From Phragmites australis (Eukaryota > Streptophyta > Magnoliopsida > Poales > Poaceae): a stretch of 64,000 nucleotides of DNA. Positions 1 through 10,787 of this stretch are shown one piece after another; position 1 is the stretch's first letter, and every line of letters begins with the position of its first letter. Made by a program: the position numbers and the translations under genes. The stretch spans positions 20,061,819 to 20,125,818 of the forward strand of contig NC_084924.1 in the NCBI RefSeq assembly GCF_958298935.1, given 5' to 3'. The notes beneath the pieces were generated by a model. That model made no database searches and was not told the DNA's origin. It saw only the letters and a program-made list of their open reading frames with translations.

Positions 1-1080
1 AAAAATGCCCAATTCCCCCTTGGGCTGTTTCTCCAATGGATTATGTCCCTCAAGTGCCAAACAAAGTCTTAGGAATATATGATACTTTTAACTTTATGAT
101 TGTACTAGTAACTGCACATGTGTTTCATATACATAGAATCAATCCAAGATATAGCAATCCAAAGAAATAAAAGAATATAACATAACTAAAAAGATATTTG
201 CATACACGGACGGAATTCACAACATGGTCATGTAATTTCAGGAGGGAGGAGAATGACAAGTACTTGAACAGAAGGGTGGAGGGGACCGTGTTATCCAGAG
301 TTGGCTGTCCGTAGCAACACTGTGAGGAGTATCAAGATGGTGATCGATTTGTGAGTGGATGAAAACAATTCTCGTATAGTATATTGGTGTAAAGATAGCA
401 TAACGAAGGCGACATCCGTGGTAGACGACAGTGGAGGCGACACACTTCACCAGAAAGCTTGCGTTATAGGTGAAGTGTGGGAGACGACACACTCTCTGGA
501 GAAACCTGATGGTGAATGTATGGAAGACAAATATTATGAGATTGAATGTATTTTGGATGTATGAATATAAAAGGCAAATATTGAATGTTTAGGTATGGAA
601 AGCAAATAATGAGATATTAAATGTATTTTTAGAAGGACTAACGGGTCTAGTTTTGCACGATGACCATTTGATCAACTCGGGAGGATAATAGAGATCGATC
701 GGATCTACCACAACTCGTGTATTTTATAGGACTATAGATTCCAGACATAACACAACATCCTTATATATCCCAATGCCTTAAGTGCGACCCATATGCTTGT
801 TGTTTCCTAGGGTCTCTTTTAATTGGTCATTCTCCCTTTCTGGATTAAAAGAGCTTTAAGAAGACTCGAAGGCACGTCTTGAATTTTTTAGAACCCTTCC
901 TGGTCTACAGGGTTTTGGAAGTATGTGTTGTCACCACGTGGTAGTTGCCCTCCCTAATACCCTACTTGTTGTGGGAACCTGGCCAATGGAGTTTAGGGAT
1001 GAAAATGGGATGGGAAAATCTCATCCTATCCCTTTGTTGTATCCCATTTTTTCCTATCCATTTTCGTATGTTTGAGTCTT
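1..1080. other. Left flank, no gene seen
   Basis: AT-rich DNA with only short unsupported reading frames. A stretch near 1000-1080 contains GGGATGAAAATGGG-like and reversed TTTCCTATCCATTTTC-like segments that could be part of a small inverted-repeat element beside the LINE, but I cannot set its ends. Confidence 0.5.
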
Positions 1081-1089
1081 ATCCAAAAA

Positions 1090-2684
1090 CAGGGCGGAAA
1101 CGGTATAGCACTGGTGAAAACAGGAGCAAAAACGAGTGGATGGCCATTGCAAGGTATTATTCTGGACAGAGATATAGCGTCCGGGGTCTCTTTGAGGAGA
1201 TGGGAGTGTCCTAAGGCTTGCAATCTTCCAAACTGGCAAGAGTTCTGGGAGATAACTTGTTTATGTTGGAATTTGGATCGGAGAAGACTCTCAATTTCAT
1301 GCTCAATGGAGGCCCCTGGAAGCATAAAGGTGATGTGCCGATCATTGTTCCGTATGATGGAATGTCCCAACCGTCTGAGATTGTTATTTACACAATCTCG
1401 GTGTGGGTTAGGATCTATGACATGCCCAGTGTTATGATGACCACAGATTATGCTCTTTTTTTTTGGGGGTGGGGGGGGGGAGATTGGCACAGTTTTGGAG
1501 GTTGGAGGAGTAATCAAGAATTATCTTAGAGTTCGTGTAGCTTTCCCCTTGGCAGAAGCTTTGAAGCAAGATCTCAAAGTCCGAGTGAAATGCAGAGGTA
1601 TTATGAATTTTTGTGTTAAGATATGAGAACATCCCGATCTTTTGCTTTTGTTGTGGACGTATTGGCCATGCTAAACGTGAGTGTCCAGAGGAGGATAAAG
1701 ACCAAGGTGGAGTTCACTTTGGAAGAGAGCTTTGCGCCTCTCCACAGCAATAAGGAAAGGAACAAGAAATCTCTATCCCTACGGCGAAGCCTACGGTGGC
1801 ACGGGCACTGAACTTCAACGGTTCTCAGAGGGAGAAAGTTCTATGGGCAACAAGCTCGTCGAGGACAGTCACCAAAGATGGCAATGGGAGAAGAAGTATG
1901 GACAAGATTTTGAAAGGCAATGCGGGTGTGTGCACAATGGGTGATATGGAGCTTTCACCTGTAAAGGTGCCAACTGCCGTAAGTAATGAGCTTGTCCATG
2001 GAGTCCAAAGCATGCAAGTTGACATTCATCCTTTGTGTGATCATCGGCTGGGGGAGAAAGGGGAGCACGAATGGGTGTCAGACTTGTTTGGGTCAGGTGA
2101 TTTGTCTAGCGAGGACTCATCTTTGGAGCAGAAACAGAAGGACCTATGCACTTATGCAGTTTTGGTTGACAAACATATGGTTTTTGATCGCTTTCAATTC
2201 AGAAGGTTAGTATCAAAAGCTTGTAGCTCTCTTGAGAAAAAACTTGTGTCCAAAGTTCAAGCTGCTGGCCATGAGATTGAAAAGACAGAAAGGGAAGAAG
2301 TTCTTGAAGGCGAGCTTTGAGGAATCTATAAAGGACTTAGGGATAGACGATCTTATGGATGAGCCTGCTGGTGCTGGTAACCATAGTCTAGACGATCTAG
2401 ACAAAGGCTCGGGGCAAGCTTTCACGTCTCAGTTGGGCTTGATAAAGGAGGAACAGTTGGATCACATGGTTGGGTTACCGTCAAAGAAGATGAAGATGCT
2501 GACTACGGATCAAGATGGTGCTAAAACCCTGGTGGGGGCTCATGACGAGCCCAGTAGGAGCAATGAATACTTTAGCCTAGAACTGCCGGGGGGTGGGGAA
2601 CTCTTGGACAGTTCACGACCTCTCTGCCTGAGTGCAGAAACACAACACCAAGATTGTGTTCTTATGCGAGACACGTCAGCGTAG
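1090..2684 (+). pseudogene. LINE ORF1 relic (DUF4283 and zinc knuckle)
   Basis: The DUF4283 part is read from about 1110 to 1440 and includes LNGGPWKHKGDVPIIVPYDG. One in-frame stop (1212-1214) splits it. A mononucleotide T/G run at 1447-1480 marks a frameshift. The zinc knuckle CFCCGRIGHAKREC (about 1638-1680) has CX2CX4HX4C spacing. The rest, to 2684, is low-similarity charged sequence. In intact elements this protein binds RNA and is the LINE nucleocapsid-like protein. No single frame spans the whole region, so it cannot make a functional protein. Confidence 0.8.
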
Positions 2685-2730
2685 TGTCAAAATAGAGCAC
2701 TTACGGTAGAGGCTTGGTTTTAAGAATTAT

Positions 2731-3118
2731 GTGGCAGTAGATAGTGTTGGGCTTAGTAGTGGTTTGACACTTTTTTGGCATGAGTCAGTCCATGTTCAGA
2801 TTCGTTTATGTTCAAATAGAGTTATGGATATGGAGATCCAGGAGGATGCAAATGCACCAAAGTGGCGCCTTACTTTTGTTTATGGAGAACCACATGTGAA
2901 AGATAGGAAATATATGTGGGAGCTTCTGCAGCATTGAAAGAGTGTGTCTCCTTTGCCATGGCTAGTTATGGGAGATTTTAATGAATGCATGTGGAACTAT
3001 GAACATCTCTCTGTGTCGGCTAGATCGGAAAGACAAATGCAAGCATTTCACGATGTACTAAGCTGTTGTGATCTCTCGGACTTGGGCTTTCCTGGTGTTC
3101 CATACACGTATGATAACC
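2731..3118 (+). pseudogene. LINE endonuclease, N-terminal part
   Basis: The frame from 2731 gives GLSSGLTLFWHES, WRLTFVYGEPH and, after a stop at 2935-2937, PWLVMGDFNE, which are the usual landmarks of the apurinic-like endonuclease of plant LINEs. The sequence runs to YTYDN at 3117 and is then cut by the element at 3119. It continues at 5775 with QQGGRRNVRVRLDRAVAD once one copy of the duplicated TAACC is removed. The in-frame stop and the insertion make it non-functional. Confidence 0.82.
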
Positions 3119-5774
3119 TGTAACACCCCAGACACCGCGAAAGCCTGGAATGTTACTACAAACTACTCCACTTGACTTGCCAAAAATTATAAAATTTCGG
3201 CAGCACCTCCTCTAAAACAAGATAAAGCGGAAGCAACAACATAGATATAGGGTGCATAAATAAAACCGCACACTAACACATAAGTATCCTAGCAAAACCA
3301 ATGCATTAAGGCATTAAATTTTTGATCTCCAACAAAGCAAACTAAAACAAGTTTACCAACGCTAAGCAACACTAAGAGCTAAACAACTCCAACACTTGTA
3401 TTATTATTACAACACCACTACTGCATTAATATGTGTGATTATAACATGTAGAAGTGCTGCTACTCCCATCCCGTCCAAGCAAGTAAGCATCAAGCACCTG
3501 GAAAATGTTATTAAGAGGAGTGAGATATAAAATCTCAGCAAGCAAACTGCTTTAACAAGCTATTTAAACTACAAGTTCATTAGACATCGATTTAAAAGAG
3601 AGTAACAATAGCATAAAAACAAACCAAGTTAGACATCCAAGATTATCATAAACCTCATCTAAAAAGATTAAACTACATCCTCATATCTTCTGGAGAGGCA
3701 TTCGCTTCTCAACATCCACTTCAATAATAGGAAATAATTCAATTAAGTATTGCAAAATGCAAATGCATGTCCACTGCCTTTACACCCAACAAGGTGTAAA
3801 GCTACACCGTACCCCTCCTCGGGTAACATACGGCGCGTACCGGTACAAGTCGCGGCCAGCAAACGGCGACATATTACTTCATATGAGGTGCAATGCAAAT
3901 GAATGCATATGAAACTGTAAATACCACATCACCTCATAGCCTTCATCAACCACATATACCACAATAATAACAATCTTCATGAATATGAGAGCATAAGGCA
4001 GCATAACCATATATAAACAAGTAATCGTGCCTCACCTTATCAAAACATCAATTAATTAGTTCATATTAAATGGATCATGGTTTTGAACATATAATTTAGG
4101 TGGACGTAGAATGAATAGCAAGTTAAAGCTAGAAGCAAAGCAACCTCTACATTTACTTGCCTTTGTTCGATACAACCGACAACCTTCAAACACGATCAGG
4201 AGCACCACCACCTGATTATGAACCACACATCAGCAAAACATTCATACAAGCATGCACATACAATAGAAAACACGATCCTAACACCCCAAGCCGTCGCTTA
4301 AAAGAGAACCACAAAAACAGCATATACATCCTTCTACTGATAAAGCAGTAGGGCTTCACATTTTCATATCTTTTTTTCTGCAATTGATATCATAGCAAAA
4401 AAACATACTTATGGAAACTACACAACACTGGCTAAATCTTTCATGGAGAAACCATATTTTTATCAGGTCAATATGAGCCTCTAATCTGCTGTTAAAAACA
4501 GCATTGAAAACTGTCCCGAAAAGTCTGACAGAAACATTCACATTTTTCCCGTAATTAATACACAAATCCAAAAATTCTAATAATTTCACAGAAGCTATAA
4601 AACTCCATTGTCTACCACTTTCTAGTTATAGCTTTTTGTATTTGAAGCACCTAAGGTGGCCAAAACACGCTCTGAACATGACTGAACTTTCTGACGATGA
4701 AACAACAGCAGCAACGTTTAAGAGGCCATAACTGGAGTTCTACTCATCCTATGATAACGTTCTCTATGCCTTTGGAAAGATTATGAAAAACTCTACAAGC
4801 TTTCTTCAGATCAAATCCTAAAAATATTCCAATATGATGGCAAAAAAACTGATTTGATCTACTACTGTCCAGATTCTTGACAGAGAAAATCAGTCAAGTT
4901 GAAATGATGATATATCTCAAACTACAGATGCTATGAGGGTAATATTGGTGCCAAAAGAAAGCAATTGAAGTCTCCTACAACTTTGTCCATGGTGGGAAAA
5001 TTTATTTCAGAAGCTAACATGCCCAGAAACGATGTTGAACAGGGATTGCACAAAACTGACGGCTTTCAGAACAAGGAGGAAACAGATTTCGACCAAACTT
5101 CAACCTAAGCCCCCTCTAAACTCGAGATCTAAACCACAAAAATCAACCCAAAAGGAGGGGATTAGGGTGGAGAATCCTCACCTAAGGCAACCACGAGCAA
5201 CTTGACAAGAGCTCAGGATTTTTCTCTTTCTTCTCCTCCTTCTCCTTCCCTTCTTCTTCCCTTCTCCCTTTCTCCTCCTCCCTTGCTGCTGCACAGACCA
5301 GCAGCTCCACAATCCACAAGATGCAGATGAGAGGGGATGGGGAGGAGCTCAGCACAAGGAAAATAGGAGAGGAATTCCTACCTGGGTGAGAGGGGCACCG
5401 GCCCCCTTCTTCCTCCTCCTGATCTCCTCCCCCTTCTTTCTTCTTTTCCCCTCTCTTTCTTCCTTCTACGTGCAGTATAGAAAAAGGTAGGGTGACTGCT
5501 GCTATGGGGAGGGAGAGAGCAGGACTCTAGGGTTAAGAAGAAAAGGATGGTCTCTGTTTTTTTTTTCTCTTTGAATCTCAAGCATCCAATTCGCAGCTTC
5601 ATGTTCCGAAGTCCGAAGATAACATGTGAGTAGTCAAACGGAATCGTTTCGACGAGCCTTACGCATCCGTGGTCTCCGATCGTCCATCCGAGTGACGGGT
5701 CAAAAGGTCAACCTTTTGCATCTTCTTTAAAATGTTCAATCAACACTTATTTATATGATTTTTGGGGCATTACA
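3119..5774. mobile_element. TG...CA-bounded insertion (probable solo LTR) inside the LINE
   Basis: The segment begins TGTAACACCCC and ends GGGGCATTACA, the near-inverted ends common in grass LTRs. It is flanked on both sides by TAACC (3114-3118 and 5775-5779), a 5-bp target duplication as made by retroviral-type integrases. Removing the element and one duplication restores the LINE reading frame exactly. The 2656 bp hold no recognisable gag or pol, and I see no repeated copy of its ends inside, so a solo LTR is the simplest reading. A short non-autonomous LTR element is the alternative. A long pyrimidine tract lies at about 5220-5282. Confidence 0.82.
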
Positions 5775-6460
5775 TAACCAACAAGGAGGCAGGAGGAATG
5801 TGAGAGTCCGGCTAGATAGAGCAGTGGCTGACCCGGGTTGGAGGGATCTCTTTGGCGATGCAAGTCTCCACCACCTGGTTTCCCCTAGATCAAACCATTG
5901 CCCGATTCTTTTATGTTGCCAAAAGGAGAATTGGTCCCCCTCAAATGGTAAACCGATGAGATATGAGATCATGTGGGAAAGAGAAGCATGTCTACCAGAG
6001 GTAATAAAGGAAGCATGGCTCAATGTTTCGGGAAGAGGGGATTTGGGTCATATATCGAAGGCGCTAGAGCAGGTAATGCAAAGTCTAAAAAAATTGGAGC
6101 TTCTCGCATTTTGGGCCAGTTAAAAAAGAGCTTTACAGGTTAAGAGAGGAGTTAGAAGCTTTGCAATTGCAACAAGGGGTGGACAATAAATAAGAGATGA
6201 GACGTGTAATGGATAGAATGGATGAAATTCTGTATCGAGAGGAGATGATGTGGTTGCAACGCTCGCGCATCAATTGGCTTAAAGAAGTCGACTGTAATAC
6301 CAGGTTCTTCCATTTGCAAGCAGTGTAGAGAGCCCGCAAGAATAAGATAAGGTGGTTGAGGAAAACAAATGGGCAATGGTGTATTGATGGCAAAGAATTG
6401 GCGCAATTAGCAACTAATTTCTTTGGAGACTTATATAAGCGAGATACTGCCTAGACCCAA
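5775..6460 (+). pseudogene. LINE endonuclease C-terminus and linker
   Basis: Continues the frame broken at 3118. VRVRLDRAVADPGWRDLF is followed by SNHCPILL, which carries the conserved SDH-like motif of the endonuclease C-terminus (here SNH). A second segment, read to about 6450, gives SRINWLKEVDCNTRFFH, the usual linker between endonuclease and reverse transcriptase. There are several stops, for example at 6121 and 6327. Confidence 0.78.
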
Positions 6461-6468
6461 GCACCCTA

Positions 6469-7774
6469 TTGGGACTGCTAGACTGTGTTGTAATGGAGGA
6501 AATGAATATAAACATGTGCAGGCCATTTTCGATGGAGGAAATTTCAGACTCACTTTTCCAAATTGGTCCATTGAAGGCGCTGGGCCCTGATGGGTTCCCT
6601 GGCCGGTTCTTCCAGAGGAATTGGGATGTGATGAAAGAGGATATGGTGAAGGTAGTCTAGGGAATTTTTCGATCAGGAAGTATGTCGGATGTGGTCAATG
6701 AAACTTTAATTGTCCTTATTCCAAAGAAAAAAGAGCTAGAGGAGTTGAAAGACTTTAGGCCAATAAAACTGTGTAATGTTATATACAAAGTTGTACCAAA
6801 GTGTCTGGTGAACCACTTGAGACCCTTGCTAGAACAAATTATATCTCCTGCTCAGAGTGCCTTTGTCCCGGGAAGAATGGTTACATACAATGCCTTAATT
6901 GCTTTCGAGTGTATCCATGCAATCCAAACAGGGAATTTAAATGCTCAGAAATTTTGTTCTTTCAGGCTTGATTTATCTGAAGCATCTGATTGAGTGGACT
7001 AGGCATATTTACATGGAGCTATGGTCAAGATGGGCTTCTGTGAACAATGGACAAATTGGATCATGCAATGTGTGACTACTGTATCCTTTTTGGTTAATTT
7101 CAAAGGAATACCACATGAGAAGTTTAAACCAAATCGAGGATTACATCAAGGAGACCCTTTATCACCTTATCTCTTTCTGTTAGTAGCGGATGGGCTCTCA
7201 ACTTTGCTTAACAGGAGGGTCGGCAAGGTGATCTGCAAGCTCTTAGCATTTGCCAGAGAGCACCACCAATCACCCACTTACTTTTTGAGGATGATAGCCT
7301 GCTATTCTTCAAAGGAGAGGTCAGTCAAGCTAACATAATCATGGAGGTTCTCTCTGATTATGCTTGCAACACAGGTCAGCTAATCAACCCGTCAAAGTGT
7401 TTGATTATGTTTGGAGCCAGTTGTCCCCTAGATGCTAGGACTGAGGTCCGTGGCGTGCTATAGGTCATCAAGAAGCTTTTGATTTGAAGTATCTTGGGCT
7501 TCCTACTCCGAAGGGGAGAATGAAGTGTGACCAGTTCCAATCGATAAGTGATCGCTTTGGGAAGAGACTAGCTGATTTGAGTGACAAAAACCTGTCTCAG
7601 GCTGCTAATGAAGTGCAAATTAAGTCTATAGCTCAAGCTCTGCCTACATACCGTATGGGTGTTTTCAAGTTACCCATCTTTTTGTGTGATGATTATATGA
7701 AGCTTATTCGGAAATATTGGTGGGGAGAAAATAACGGAAGATGCAAACTCAATGGGTCTCTTGGGAACATATGA
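6469..7774 (+). pseudogene. LINE reverse transcriptase relic
   Basis: Frames at 6469, 6682, 7021 and 7484 together give the plant LINE reverse transcriptase. Landmarks are KALGPDGFPGRFFQ, LIVLIPKK, DFRPIKLCNVIYK, SAFVPGRM and NRGLHQGDPLSPYLFLL. The catalytic FADD box appears as FEDD (about 7288-7299), in a frame different from the preceding segment, so the active site is altered. Stops at 6658, 6994 and 7006 and a frameshift near 7230 confirm decay. Confidence 0.85.
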
Positions 7775-8294
7775 TTATGACTAAGTGTATGGGGGTATGG
7801 GTTTCCGAGATTTGCATCTGTTTAACCAAACTTTGTTGGCCAGACAAGCTTGAAGGCTTGTCTTTTATCTTGACAGCCTTGCTGCTCGTTTACTAAAAGC
7901 AAGGTACTATCTGCAGGGAAACCTTGTTGATACTACTTTCTCTGGAAATATATCCCTAACTTGGAGAGCGATCATGTATGGACTGGAGCTACTAAAAAAG
8001 GGAACCATTTAGTGCATTAGAGATGGACGATCCATACGGATTTGGTGAGATAACTGGATTCCATGAGATATGTCTCTGAAGCCAATCACCAAAAGGAGGA
8101 GATCACAAGTTAGATGGGTGGCAGACTTAATCTCACAGAACAGAGAATGGAAACTTGACCTCATGCGAGAAATTTTTTCACTAATAGATGTTGATGAAAC
8201 TATGACGATAAGATTGGCTGGTCGTGGCAGAGAAGATATTCTGGCTTGGCACCCTGAAAAGTGAGGCATTTTCTTAGTAAGAAGTGCCTACAAG

Positions 8295-9340
8295 TTGGCA
8301 TATAACTTGCAACAAGCTGAACATCAAGCTACATGCAGTGAAAGGTTGGACAAAAGAGCTTTATGGAAAAATATCTGGGATATGGATGTGCCCCCCAAAA
8401 TGAAAGTATTTGCCTGGAGATTAGCAAAGGAAGCTTTACCCACAAATGTGAACAAGCAGAACATACACATAGTGCAATTAGATACTTGTGAGGTTTGTGG
8501 AAATGGGGCGGAGGATGGTTTTCATGCAGTAATTGGTTGCAAGCATTCTTGGAGGAGTGGTCTGTCCCTAATGCCTCAATACTTTAGTATACGGACCGGA
8601 ATGGTTTTTGCTTTTACTTGATAAGCTTCATAGAAGTGAGAGGGGACATCTTGTTATTCTGTTGTGGAAGAATTGGAATGATAGGAATGCTATCACACAT
8701 GGTAATTCACACTTTTCAGTAGAGGGATCGCTGAGAGCTCTGTTGGCACTTTACCGAACCCTATTCCAAATCTGACAACCGGTGAGTATTGCTCTGAAGG
8801 GGAAATCAACGATGGAGGCTTTCTCTAGAGTTGGCAGGGATGTCCATCAGGGAGACAACATAAGTTTGAAGGACAAGATTAAGTGGAGGCCACCTGATTC
8901 AGGTTGTTTAAAAGTGAATGTCGATGGAAGTTTCATACTAGGCACTGGAGTGGCGAGTGCTGGCTTCGTTGTCAGAAATGCAAACGGTGAAGTCTTTGTT
9001 ATTTAGGTGGCGCCTGCTGTTTAATTGCCCCACAGCAAAATGTTCAGAGATAGAAGAGTGTAAAGAAGGTCTGTCAATGTTTTAGAATTGGTTCACTGGA
9101 CCTGTGGTGGTGGAGACTGACTCCAGCTTTTGTGTGATGGCCCTGATGGAGCCAAAACTCTGCAGATCAGCCTGGATAGGGGTGATTCAGGATTGTAATG
9201 AGCTAATGGAAGGTGTAGGGTAGGTGAAGGTAGTCAAGGGAATAAGAGATCAGAATATTATAGCTCATGAGTTGGCGAAATATGCTAGAAGAGCAAACAG
9301 CTCGGCAGTTTGGTTAGCAGGTATTCCAAGTTGTATTGCT
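8295..9340 (+). pseudogene. LINE zf-RVT and RNase H domains
   Basis: The frame at 8295-8621 gives WKNIWDMDVPPKMKVFAWRL and CEVCGNGAEDGFHAVIGC, the zinc-binding zf-RVT region found after plant LINE reverse transcriptases. The frame at 8782-9006 gives WRPPDSGCLKVNVDGSF and a GFVVRNANGEV segment, the start of a plant-LINE RNase H (RVT_3) domain. It is broken by a stop at 9004-9006 and continues weakly to about 9330. Confidence 0.8.
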
Positions 9341-9410
9341 CATCTTCTGAGTACTAATTGTATTCCACCATTCTCTAATTAATAAAGAGCTCGTTTCCCT
9401 TGGAAAAAAA

Positions 9411-10787
9411 CACAATTAGTTACCTTATTAACAGCCATGTTTTTAAGGAGAGGTGCCAAAATATTATTTTCTCCCTTATTTGATACACAATCATTTACCA
9501 TAATATCCCTTAAACGTAATGGATGACATATTGTATCTCCTTAGAGGTACTAGAAATATGAATCACTGGATCATGGTGGAATGGACGGGTCATGTTAACT
9601 TGGGAGCACCGTAAAAGAAAAGAAATCCTGTGTGAATATATTTACGCCTCTCAACGATTTTGTATTTCTTGTTTGAGTTGAATCGTTCAATCATCAATTA
9701 GCAACTCATCAAACGTTTATTAACAATCAATATTGTTCAGCAAGTATTGATACGTAAATTATTGGCTTTGCGAGGTTAAGAACTTAATAATATTTAGTAA
9801 ACGCTATGTGTGTATATATATAGATATGAGTGTGTGCATACATCTACTTATTGTATTAGAGTTTGTAAAAAGAATTTAAAAGACGCGTTTGGTTTGCAGG
9901 ATCATCGATTAGGGGCATTGTCCGCGTCAATGCCGCTCCAGACGGCGCCATCCGCTACTTTTCGGTCGGACGGGTTGGGCAGGAATAGTGACTTGCTGAA
10001 TTAGTTACACAAGACCGTGCAGATACTTGCCGTCGCATCCTTCTTTGAAGGCAATGCCGGCGAGTAGGAAAAACAGATTTTTGGAAACTAAAACGGTGAC
10101 GGGAACATTTTTATTTTTACATCTAGAATATTTTTTCTAGTGATTAGAACAAATTATCTTATGGATTAGAACTTTTTTCTCTACGCCTGGACCTCTTTTT
10201 TTTTATGGTCACGCGGCGGGGCTCACCGGCGGGCAGCAGAGCTGGGCCCTGGCGACCGGGGGGAAGTTGCAGAGGGAGGGGTGCGATCGGGCGGCTACAG
10301 CCTACAGGCGCATATGCACTGTATAGGCTCACCCCAAGAATACGAGGAGATTGATACCTGCATTGCTTCGTCGTAGTCTCGAAGAAGAACATTGTTAGTG
10401 CAAAAGCGAAGAGCGGCGAATTTTAGCAGGAAAAGAGGGAAGAGGAAAAGCCCCACGCACTCAAACCCAACCAGGGCCGAAAGCTAGCTAGCAGTACAAC
10501 TCCAGCTATGAAGATTCCTTCCCGTGCCATCGGTTGGACGCAACCGGTCCGGCCCTGCTCCCTCCCCTCGTCAGACTCGAGTCAAAAAGCGCACCGGGAC
10601 CAGCCGAGTGATCTCCATAATCTCTCCAATCAGACCCCGCACACATGCGCGCGTGAGGCGGACGCGGACGCGCGACGGGGAGGAGGCAGCGCAAGCGTCG
10701 CCGCCACCTCACTCTCCATCCATCTCGCACCCCAGCCCACATCATTCAACCCCGCCGCCCCCAATCCCTCCTCAAAACCTGGCCGCC
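9411..10787. promoter_or_regulatory. Upstream region and probable 5' UTR of DCL2
   Basis: AT-rich to about 9880, then strongly GC-rich toward the DCL2 start, as is usual for grass genes. No clear TATA box was found. The last 300 bases before the ATG probably hold the transcription start and 5' UTR, which is inference from position only. No other gene is seen. Confidence 0.45.

Larger units (their letters stand above)
1090..9410 (+). mobile_element. Decayed L1-type LINE retrotransposon, interrupted by an LTR-type insertion
   Basis: The parts lie in the order expected for a plant L1 LINE: an ORF1 with DUF4283 and a CCHC zinc knuckle (about 1110-2684), an endonuclease (2731-3118, continued from 5775), a reverse transcriptase (about 6470-7770), a zf-RVT domain (8360-8560) and an RNase H domain (8880-9330). 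The 3' end near 9404 is a short A run after an AATAAAGAGCTCG-type tail, typical of plant LINEs. Many stop codons and frameshifts show it is dead. The 5' end is not clear and the coordinate is approximate. Confidence 0.88.
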
